Assembly: GCA_017411235.1 (NCBI GenBank)
Contig: JAFPMR010000052.1
Span: forward strand, 1 to 13,494
Length of the DNA stretch: 13,494 nucleotides
Direction of reading: 5' to 3'
DNA from: Bacilli bacterium
GTDB lineage: Bacteria; Bacillota_I; Bacilli_A; RF39; UBA660
Below, piece by piece: positions 1-7,400 of this stretch. The notes beneath the pieces are model-generated. The model had not been told where the DNA came from. It worked only from the letters and a program-made list of their open reading frames with translations, and ran no database searches. The position numbers and the translations under genes are program-made. How positions within the stretch are numbered: the stretch's first letter is position 1; the number at the start of each line of letters is the position of its first letter.

Positions 1-2
1 AA

Positions 3-1331
3 ATGTTTAAAGACAAGAAAATTTTTATTTTAGGTATGGCTAGAAGTGGCTATGAAGCTGCTAAGTTGTTAGCTAAAGACAATGATGTATTAGTTACTGA
101 TATGTCAGAACAAGATGAAAAACAAGTTAAAGAACTAGAAAGTTTAGGTGTTAAAGTAGTAATTACTGATGATCCTCTTCCTTTGTTAGATGATTCTTTT
201 GATGTAATGATTAAGAATCCTGGAATTAAATATAGTACTCCTGCTGTAGTTAAAGCTAAAGAACTAGGTATGGAAGTTATTAATGAAGTTGAACTTGGAT
301 ATAGATATTTAGACAAAAAAGTACATATTATTGGTGTTACTGGTTCTAATGGTAAGACTACTACTGTTACACTTATTTATATGATGATGAAAGAAGCAGG
401 CTTACCTGCATTATTAGGTGGAAATATAGGTACTCCATTCTGTAGATTTGTTAAAGATGTTAAAGATGGAGACTATTTAGTAATGGAGATATCTGATCAT
501 CAATTATGTGATATGTATCAATTTAAAACTAATGTTAGTGTTTTAACTAATATTTACGATGCTCATGCTGATTTCCATGATTCTCATGAAAGATATGTTA
601 AAACTAAGATGAAAATATTTAATAATCATACTAAAGACGATATAGCTATTATTAATAGAGATAATGAAGAAGCTGTTGATAACACAAAAGATATCAACAG
701 TACTAAATACTATTTTTCTAAAGATAAAAAAGAAAATGTTTATATGAAAGATGATGCTATTTATTATCATGATGAAAAGATTATTGAAACTAAAGATATT
801 AAATTAATGGGCTCTCATAATTATGAGAATATTATGGCTGCTATTAGTGCAGTAAAGGTATATGGTGTTAATAACGAAGCTATATGCAATGTATTACATA
901 CTTTTGGTGGTGTAGAACATAGAATTGAATATGTTACTACAATAGATGGTGTAGATTATTATAATGATAGTAAAGCTACTAACTGTGAATCTACAAAAAC
1001 TGCTTTATCTTCTTTTAAGAAACCTACACTATTAATCCTTGGTGGCTTAGATAGAGGACATTCTTTTGATGAATTAACTCCTTGTATGGGTAATGTTACT
1101 TATGTTGCTTGTTATGGAGAAACTAAACCAAGAATTAAGGAGTACTGTGATCGTTTAGGTATTGATTGTGGTGTGTTTGATAATTTAAAAGAAGCAACTA
1201 TAAGTTGCTTCAGTAAAGCTCAAAAAGATAATGTAGTATTATTAAGTCCTGCTTGTGCTTCTTGGGATCAATATAAAGCCTTTGAAGACAGAGGAAATGA
1301 GTTTAAAGAAGTTGTTAAATCATTAAAATAA
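3..1331 (+). CDS. murD: UDP-N-acetylmuramoylalanine--D-glutamate ligase (MurD)
   Basis: This cytoplasmic Mur ligase adds D-glutamate to UDP-MurNAc-L-Ala in peptidoglycan precursor synthesis, using ATP. The 442-residue length is normal for the family. The N-terminal Rossmann-like part has GMARSG (11-16) and NPGI (72-75). The central ATPase has the P-loop GVTGSNGKTTT (111-121), GGNIG (139-143) and a lysine in YVKTK (K202) at the place of the carbamylated lysine. The C-terminal domain has HRIE (306-309), NDSKATN (321-327) and GGLDRG (347-352). One oddity is EISDHQ (162-167), where well-studied MurD proteins have a motif like E-L-S-S-F-Q. The ATG is only two bases from the window edge, so its ribosome binding site cannot be seen, but the N-terminus matches the usual MurD start. 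It is the only clear housekeeping gene here and is convergent with the secretion-associated block. Confidence 0.95.
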   Translation: MFKDKKIFILGMARSGYEAAKLLAKDNDVLVTDMSEQDEKQVKELESLGVKVVITDDPLPLLDDSFDVMIKNPGIKYSTPAVVKAKELGMEVINEVELGYRYLDKKVHIIGVTGSNGKTTTVTLIYMMMKEAGLPALLGGNIGTPFCRFVKDVKDGDYLVMEISDHQLCDMYQFKTNVSVLTNIYDAHADFHDSHERYVKTKMKIFNNHTKDDIAIINRDNEEAVDNTKDINSTKYYFSKDKKENVYMKDDAIYYHDEKIIETKDIKLMGSHNYENIMAAISAVKVYGVNNEAICNVLHTFGGVEHRIEYVTTIDGVDYYNDSKATNCESTKTALSSFKKPTLLILGGLDRGHSFDELTPCMGNVTYVACYGETKPRIKEYCDRLGIDCGVFDNLKEATISCFSKAQKDNVVLLSPACASWDQYKAFEDRGNEFKEVVKSLK

Positions 1332-1357
1332 AAAAGAGTTATTAAACTCTTTTTTTT
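1330..1357. terminator. Bidirectional intrinsic terminator between murD and the DUF4176-type gene
   Basis: An 11-bp perfect stem (AAAAAAGAGTT / AACTCTTTTTT) encloses the loop ATTA and is followed by a T-run. It starts inside the murD stop codon and reaches the stop codon of the convergent gene. The A-run on the other side gives the U-tract in the opposite direction, so it can serve both genes. Confidence 0.85.
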
Positions 1358-2321
1358 ATTCACTAAATGGTTTGATTGTATCTTCACTTACAGGTCCTGA
1401 AGGATTAAGTGCAGATAAATCAACAGGTTGTTCACCAGATGCGCTAGGTTGTGCAGGAGCAGGTGCTGGTGCAACTGGCGCAGGCTCAACTGGTGCTGCA
1501 GGTGCAGGTTCTACTGGTGCTGCAGGTGCAGGCATATCAACAGCTGGTGTTGATTCTGCTACTGGGGCTGGTTCAGTAGTTGTTTCTACTGGAGCAGTTT
1601 GTTCATCAGGAGTAACTATATCAACAGTAGGAGCTATAGGAGCATCTACTACTGGTGCTTCAACAGTTGGTACAACAGGAGCCTCCACTACAGGTTCTGG
1701 ATCCGCTACTGGAGCAGGTTCAGTTACTGGAGCAGGTTCAACAGGTGTTGGTGCAGCAGGCGCTGGCATTTCAACAGGTGTTTCTACTGCTTGTGTAGGT
1801 TCAGCAACTGGTGCTGGTTCCTCTACAGGAGCAGGTTCTGCTACCAAGGCTGGTGTTTCGATTGCTGGAGCTTCAATTGGAGTTTCTACAACTGGAGCTG
1901 CATCTACTGGAGCAACTGGTTCTGCAGGTTGTGCAGGTGCAGCTGGTGCTACAGCAGGCATCTCTAATGTCTCAGCTTGTTGTGGTACTTGTGCTTCAGG
2001 AGTTACAGCAGGTACGCTCTCTTCTGCGGGAGCTGCTTCATCTAAACCTTGTTTAGCTACTATGTCTTTCAAAGTACCTACAAACTTTGTGGTTTCTTCA
2101 TTACTATACCCTTCTTGAATTATCTCGGCAATTTGATCATGATTGAAAACAGCCGTTTGTTTATTAGATAGTATTCCCTCTGGGAATAAACATGCAGAAT
2201 AGTCATAAACTTTCTTTCCATTATTATCTTTTGATACAGGCAAATATCCTGTAATCATAATCTTCTTTTGACCATTCTTTAATAATACAACGGTTCCAAT
2301 TGGTAAAAACTTTTCTTTCAT
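1356..2321 (-). CDS. DUF4176-type protein with a long Pro/Ala/Glu/Val-rich tail
   Basis: The 321-residue protein has two parts. Residues 1 to about 90 form a compact domain with LPIGTVVLLKNG near the start, YDYSACLFPEG at 39-49, and FNHDQIAEIIQEGYSNEE at 59-76. This is the pattern I recall for DUF4176, a small domain of unknown function often found in Bacillota type VII secretion loci. Residues from about 94 to 300 are almost entirely P, A, V, E and T in short repeats such as PAPVEEPAPVAEP, a probably extended, unstructured tail. The last 20 residues are more ordinary in composition. There is no signal peptide or membrane segment. The start is supported by GGGTGG just upstream of ATG. It lies downstream of the toxin unit in the same direction but has its own possible promoter, so a link to the T7SS is inferred from the domain and position. 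Function is unknown. Confidence 0.75.
   Translation of the reverse strand: MKEKFLPIGTVVLLKNGQKKIMITGYLPVSKDNNGKKVYDYSACLFPEGILSNKQTAVFNHDQIAEIIQEGYSNEETTKFVGTLKDIVAKQGLDEAAPAEESVPAVTPEAQVPQQAETLEMPAVAPAAPAQPAEPVAPVDAAPVVETPIEAPAIETPALVAEPAPVEEPAPVAEPTQAVETPVEMPAPAAPTPVEPAPVTEPAPVADPEPVVEAPVVPTVEAPVVDAPIAPTVDIVTPDEQTAPVETTTEPAPVAESTPAVDMPAPAAPVEPAPAAPVEPAPVAPAPAPAQPSASGEQPVDLSALNPSGPVSEDTIKPFSE
1422..2042 (-). repeat. Imperfect short tandem repeats encoding the PA-rich tail
   Basis: Short direct repeats fill the tail-coding region. A 20-base unit is exactly repeated at 1489-1508 and 1513-1532 (period 24), and TACTGGAGCAGGTTCA is repeated at 1707-1722 and 1725-1740 (period 18). Both periods are multiples of three, so gain or loss of units would keep the frame and change only tail length. 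Confidence 0.75.
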
Positions 2322-2376
2322 GTTACCACCCTTTTATACTTTCTCTATTATATTCTACCACAATTTACTCTTGAGT
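2322..2376 (-). promoter_or_regulatory. Possible promoter and ribosome binding site of the DUF4176-type gene
   Basis: On the minus strand a perfect TATAAT lies at 2352-2347, about 25 bases upstream of the ATG, with GGGTGG as ribosome binding site just before the start. I do not see a good -35 box at 17 bases; a TTGATA is present but 23 bases upstream of the TATAAT, which is too far. The rest of the gap up to 2442 is AT-rich with nothing else I can name. Confidence 0.4.
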
Positions 2377-2442
2377 ATCAATTATATTATTTAATACCAT
2401 ACTATAATAACATAATAAGACATTCTTTTAAGTAAACTTTAA

Positions 2443-2470
2443 TAAAAAAAAGACTTTTTCAAGTCTTATT
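2443..2470 (-). terminator. Terminator of the toxin-antidote operon
   Basis: Read on the minus strand, AAGACTT-GAAA-AAGTCTT is followed by a run of eight T. The stem overlaps the stop codon of the ADP-ribosylglycohydrolase gene. It closes the four-gene unit that starts with the toxin. Confidence 0.8.
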
Positions 2471-3419
2471 TTGTTAAATTGTTTCCTAATTTGTTTTCAA
2501 ATACTGTGCAAAGACTATCAAGATATTCTTTGCTTTTTAAATGTTCTCTCCAGTATTCAGGTATATTTTCATATCCATAGTAAACACCAGCAATTGATCC
2601 GGTTACTGCTCCAACAGTGTCAGTATCTTCTCCTAGATTAACCGCTTTTAGTACAGCTTCTTCGTAATTATTTGATTTTAAGTTACACCAAATACTTGCT
2701 TCTAGAGTATCTACTACAAATCCAGAAGATCTTATTTCTTCTTCAGGAGCTTTTTTTAGACTTCCATCAAATAATCTTTTGTAGTATTGAATACTTTCTT
2801 GACTATAATATTTGCTATAATCATAATCTTTTAAGTTTTCATAAGCTATTTCTGGATTATTGCCATTTAGTATTTCTCTCATATAATCTGCATATATTTT
2901 GCATCCTAGCTTACTAATTTCATGAGCATGAGTAAGTGAAGATACGTTGTTAATTAGTTCAACCTCTTGTTCATATGGGATGTTATTATAATAGCAATAA
3001 AGTACGACTGGTAAAATTCTCATTAATGAACCATTACCGTTTGATCTAACACTCTTTTCTCCACATTGTATAGGGTCAATGCCCATAGTATAACTTCTAA
3101 TTGCATTACTTGTTGTTATTCCAATATCGAAGAAAACTCCTGTTGCTGTATATTTGGAATTATTAGCCCAATCAAAGAATTTATGCATGATATCATCATA
3201 ATCAATAGTTCCTGTTTCATTTATTGAATCCATTGTAGCAATAGCCATAGATGAATCATCAGACCAAGTTCCTTCTGGTTGATTGTGTGTCCCATATCCA
3301 ATCATTTTAGTAATTGGATTTATTTTTAATTCTTCTCTACTTTTAAATTCAGCGGGAACACCTACTGCATCAGCTATAGCTAAACCAAACATTCCATCTT
3401 TTACTTTGGTGTTTTCCAT
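2466..3419 (-). CDS. ADP-ribosylglycohydrolase (ARH/DraG family), candidate antidote
   Basis: Members of this family hydrolyse the bond between ADP-ribose and a modified residue, classically arginine, using a two-metal centre. The 317-residue protein has the hallmarks in order: an N-terminal GMFGLAIADAVG helix (9-20), the metal-site motif GTWSDDSS (50-57) with D54 and D55, NGSLMR (129-134), LTHAHE (162-167), and the C-terminal metal motif GEDTDTVGA (263-271). All expected metal ligands appear present, so it should be active. It starts with a strong AGGAGG site, 15 bases after the HD hydrolase gene, and is the last gene of the unit headed by the toxin. The toxin's C-terminal domain is an ADP-ribosyltransferase, so a role as immunity enzyme that strips the modification is likely. 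ARH-type immunity is known for the type VI effector Tre1 (Tri1). It could instead be a general ADP-ribose metabolism enzyme. Confidence 0.9.
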   Translation of the reverse strand: MENTKVKDGMFGLAIADAVGVPAEFKSREELKINPITKMIGYGTHNQPEGTWSDDSSMAIATMDSINETGTIDYDDIMHKFFDWANNSKYTATGVFFDIGITTSNAIRSYTMGIDPIQCGEKSVRSNGNGSLMRILPVVLYCYYNNIPYEQEVELINNVSSLTHAHEISKLGCKIYADYMREILNGNNPEIAYENLKDYDYSKYYSQESIQYYKRLFDGSLKKAPEEEIRSSGFVVDTLEASIWCNLKSNNYEEAVLKAVNLGEDTDTVGAVTGSIAGVYYGYENIPEYWREHLKSKEYLDSLCTVFENKLGNNLTK

Positions 3420-3434
3420 AATATACCTCCTGTT

Positions 3435-3911
3435 TTAGCCAACTTTTCTTATTGGTTGTTCTTCTTTATTTTCTATCAATTCTAGTTTTGTTAGGAAATC
3501 ATGACATTTTTTATATTTTTCTACTCTTTGTAAATCCCATTCGGTTACTTCATTTAGTCTTGATAGATCCATATTATGTTCTAAGTCTTTTATTTTGACT
3601 GCTCTAGCTACTGGATTTGTTCCAATATCTCTAACATAATCATAATAATCTACGTTAGGATCATGTGTAAGAAGCATTAGGGCATCTAACACTTCTTCTG
3701 GGAATCCTTCTTCTCTAAGTTGTTCAAATGTCATGTCTGTATCTTCTACAATATCGTGTAATAAAGCTACTGTAGCAGTTGTTTCATCTTTCATTTGTTC
3801 TGCTACATGAAATGGATGATTAACATAAGGTAAGCCGGATTTATCCACTTGATCCTTATGTTTCTCAAACATTAACTTCATGGCTTTTTTAGTCATCGGA
3901 GTGTATATCAT
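3435..3911 (-). CDS. HD-family small alarmone hydrolase (SpoT/MESH1-like), candidate antidote
   Basis: The 158-residue protein is a single HD domain of the type found in the hydrolase half of Rel/SpoT and in small alarmone hydrolases, which remove the 3'-pyrophosphate from (p)ppGpp-like nucleotides. Visible motifs are SGLPYVNHP (25-33, with H32), LLHDIVEDT (50-58, with H52, D53, E56, D57) and KIKDLEHNMDLSRL (106-119, with D109 and N113). These correspond to the metal and catalytic residues of the family. No synthetase or regulatory domain is attached. ATG at 3911 is chosen: it follows GGGAGG by seven bases and overlaps the preceding stop by one base (TGATG). A TTG at 3914 is possible but less likely. 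It sits between the 168-aa gene and the ADP-ribosylglycohydrolase. The toxin contains a RelA/SpoT-like synthetase-type domain, so I infer a neutralising role, as for hydrolases paired with toxSAS toxins. A housekeeping hydrolase is the alternative. Confidence 0.85.
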   Translation of the reverse strand: MIYTPMTKKAMKLMFEKHKDQVDKSGLPYVNHPFHVAEQMKDETTATVALLHDIVEDTDMTFEQLREEGFPEEVLDALMLLTHDPNVDYYDYVRDIGTNPVARAVKIKDLEHNMDLSRLNEVTEWDLQRVEKYKKCHDFLTKLELIENKEEQPIRKVG

Positions 3912-4417
3912 CAAAGACGCCTCCCATAGTGATATTCTTCACCTTCTGGATAAAAGTCTTCAAAATCTATTTTTTCATAGTGCAATTCACCATGTTCATA
4001 TTCAGCAAAGATTGTGGTATCTTTATTCCACTCTTGTGTTTCTGGGTTAAATCTATATGCAGTATTTGTTGTGTAATCAATTTTGATAATTAATCCACTA
4101 GTCAACTGTATATATGTAGCTTTTGAATTACTTTGCTTAATCTTATCTACTGGTGTTTTTTGGGCCATTTCTCTTAGCCAGTCTGGAACATTTCCATTTA
4201 GAATATCTTCAATATCTACTTCTTGTGGATTAACATTGTTTGCTCTAAGTAGTGCATAGATATATTTCTTTCTCTCTAATCTAGCAGCTTTTTGTGCTTC
4301 TACTTTTTTACTATCTAGGTATTCTTTTAGTTCCTCACCAGTTAAACTGTGATTGTCCCCTTTAGATTCTTCCATATGAAACCCGATTGGTTCAGTAAGT
4401 CTTCCATTATTATTCAT
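3911..4417 (-). CDS. Hypothetical protein between toxin and antidote enzymes
   Basis: I do not recognise this 168-residue protein. The first ~65 residues are charged and look helical (many K, E, R, A). Residues from about 95 on alternate hydrophobic and polar residues with many aromatics (YIQLTSGLIIKIDYTTNTAYRF) and look like beta strands, ending acidic and then basic (YHYGRRL). There is no signal peptide, membrane segment or cysteine. It begins 22 bases after the toxin stop, with AGGAGA upstream of ATG, and its stop overlaps the HD hydrolase start, so it is translationally linked to it. The first gene after a polymorphic toxin is often its immunity protein, so this could be a non-enzymatic immunity protein or an adaptor. 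That is inference from position only. Confidence 0.7.
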   Translation of the reverse strand: MNNNGRLTEPIGFHMEESKGDNHSLTGEELKEYLDSKKVEAQKAARLERKKYIYALLRANNVNPQEVDIEDILNGNVPDWLREMAQKTPVDKIKQSNSKATYIQLTSGLIIKIDYTTNTAYRFNPETQEWNKDTTIFAEYEHGELHYEKIDFEDFYPEGEEYHYGRRL

Positions 4418-4439
4418 ATGTATCTCTCCTTTTCCTTTT

Positions 4440-7400
4440 CTATTCTTGAGTTAAATAAATATATACTCCTTGACCACTTGCTGATTTTTTAACTCCGGTA
4501 ACTCTAAATTTTGATCCTGCAGCTATTAATACTTCTTGTTCCGATGAATTATAATAACTGAAGTTTCCTACTGGACTACCATCTTTAGTAGTCATAATGA
4601 GGTTAACTCCTGAATCATCCATAAATCCTCCACCCATCTCTGGTGTTGAACTCATGAATCCATCATCCATATAAATTGGTTCACTTCCATATTTAGTTAA
4701 TTTAGCTGCAATTTCTTCAGCAGAATCTGCACTTGTTATACCATATTTTTCTAATGCATTCCATCCTGTTCCACGTCCAATTATCATACTTGAACTACCT
4801 GGATTCATTGAAATAGCATCATTTATTGCTTTAGTTTCTTCTGATACTTTTGTTAATAATTCAGAATAAGTTATATTTCTACCATTTACCCTTATGGCAT
4901 CCCACGACTCCTCAGCTATTAATTCATCTGTTAACAAATCGTGATAGTATACATGTTTTGACCCAAAAGCTCCATAGAATACAATTGCTCTTCTTCCTTG
5001 TGCGTCAGTCATTATATTACCAGCTGCATCTCTTAGATATAAATGTTCCAATGTCTCTGCAGCTGTATCTCCCCATGCTCTATTTACTGAATTAAGAACA
5101 TAGTAACATCCAGGAGTATCAGCATTTTCACCAATATATCCTCGAATTAACTGTTCATATGTATATTCTGCTCCTGTTAATGGGTCTACATATTTAGCAC
5201 CTTTGATTCTTTGTCTCCATACAGCTTCATCTGCAGCTGTAGCAGCTTTATACTCGTCGAAATCCTTGAATGTTGTTGCTCCAGGATTTGCCATTCTTGC
5301 TGCTTCAACAGCATCATCACCATATGACATACTACCAACATCTATTATAGTCATCATCTTAGCTGTTACAGCTTTATCTATCTGACTAGCTGTACTTGGT
5401 GCAAAGTCTACTGTTTCTCCATGAAGACTTTGATTTATTTGTTGAATTCTATTTGCTACATCTTTTGTCGCACTATCTACAGATGTATTTCTAGATATTT
5501 CATATAATTCATGATTTAATCCTTCTTTTACTGAGTAAGATGCTTGTGTATGGAATTGTACTTCCATCAAAGATCCATCTGCTCCCCTAAAGGTAATATT
5601 TAAACCTTGATATGTTGGATTACCCCATGAATTGTTAACATATAACACTTCATAGCCTTGACTCTTCATGAATGCAACACGATCTAGAACGTCACTACCA
5701 TAACTTGCACTATCAAGTATAAATGTATATCTTAAGCTATCATTTACCTCAGCTGCTGCTTCATCAAGAGAATATCCTTTTTGCATTAATCTTGCAATCT
5801 TCTCTTGAATAGAATCAATACTCTTAATATCATGTTGAACGCCAGCTAATGTAGCTCCGTCTCCAGTCATTGATTCCATCATGCTTCTAACTTGAGGCTC
5901 TTTTGCTGATGCGGCATCATAAATTTGTTTTGCTTTAGTAGCTGCTCCAGCTTGTTCTGTAGGCGATAATAAATCCATAGACTTCGTAGCTGCTCCTGTA
6001 TCAACAACACCACTCATTCTCTTAGCTAATTCTATTTCTAATGCTTCTTTTTCTTGTAGTAATGCTAACTTTTGTGCGTAGTCAGCTGCACTAGGATCTA
6101 ATTGAGCAATTTCACTCTTAATAGATGCATGTATTTCATCTTCTGTCATTTGTACTATCTTCTTAGGTGTTGCTGCAGTATCTATTGACTTAACTGCTGC
6201 TTCTGATGCTCCATCAGTTGCTTCACTAACTTCACTAACTGCAGCTTTTGTTGCACTATCAACTTCTGTTTCTATTTCCTTAGCAGCACTTACAGCCTCT
6301 TCAGTACTAATAACTGTTGCTCCTGCGGCTTCAGCGCCTGCAATTTCTTTTGCCGCTGCGTCAGCTTCATCTGCTACTGCTGTTATTGATTTAGCTGGTG
6401 GAGCTGCCATTGAAACACCAACATAATCATCTAGAGCTTCTTTCATTCCTGGAGGAAGTTCTGTTGTTGGATCTAATAAGAATTTTTCTAAGTATTCTTC
6501 TACTTCTTCTTGACTATATTTTATTTCTCCACCAAATGTTTTTGCTACAGCTTCTACAGATTCTCCAGTATCTATTGATTTAGCTGTACTTGTTGTAGCA
6601 TCTGCTACAGCTGATGAAGTTCCTGTTCCGGCTGCTATATCTGTTACTGCTGATTTGTTTTGAATGAAATCAACAATTTCTTTTGGCATACCTGTAGGTA
6701 TCGTAATATCTGGATCTGTTTCAGCTTTCTTTAAGAAGTCTAATATTTCTTGAGGTATTCCCATTGGAGGAGTAACGTCAGGATCCATCATATATTTTTC
6801 TAAGTATAAGTCTATTTCTGATTTAGGAACATCCAATGTCTTAACAGCTGTTTCTGCTGATTCGCTGGCGGTTCCAGCGATAGCTTTTCCTACTTCAGCT
6901 GATGTTTCTTTACCAGCTTCGTCTCCCATGCTACCGACTATTTCTTTTGTTGCTGCTCCCGCAGTTGTTGCAGCAGCTATTGTTTCAATAGCATTTGTTC
7001 CATTTACTGCTTTTCTTATGTCTGGTATCTCAGACAAGAAACTCATTGCAGCTGCACTACCAGCATTAGTCATAACGCTAGTCCAGCCACCATTAAATTT
7101 AAATAGTGCATCATATTTTTCCGTAAATGATAATTCATCCCAAGACTTGTCGGCAATTCTGTTACCATTTTCATCAAAATTAACAAATTGCATTATTTGT
7201 TCCATATTTGTTTCGTTTGGATTATAAATCATTTGCATTAATGGATCTATAAAGCTTGCTGATGCTCCATCGATTGTATCTAATGCCACGTGAGTACCAG
7301 TTGTTGCTAATTGTTGAACTATAGCTCCATGTCCTAGATTGGCAAGTTTTAATGAGTTGATAGATGCTCCTAAGAACATTTCTCCACCTTCCCATAAACC

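Noticed and set aside
1422..2042. Short repeats as a CRISPR array.
   Set aside because: Units are short, imperfect, in a coding frame with periods divisible by three, and without unique spacers of constant length.
1372..2118. Open frame on the plus strand encoding a Gly/Ala/Ser/Thr-rich protein.
   Set aside because: It is the antisense of the Pro/Ala-rich tail, whose codon bias removes stops from the opposite strand. It has no ribosome binding site, and the minus-strand frame has a recognisable domain.
3912..3914. TTG start for the HD hydrolase one codon upstream.
   Set aside because: The adjacent ATG at 3911 has ideal spacing from GGGAGG and forms a TGATG stop-start overlap.
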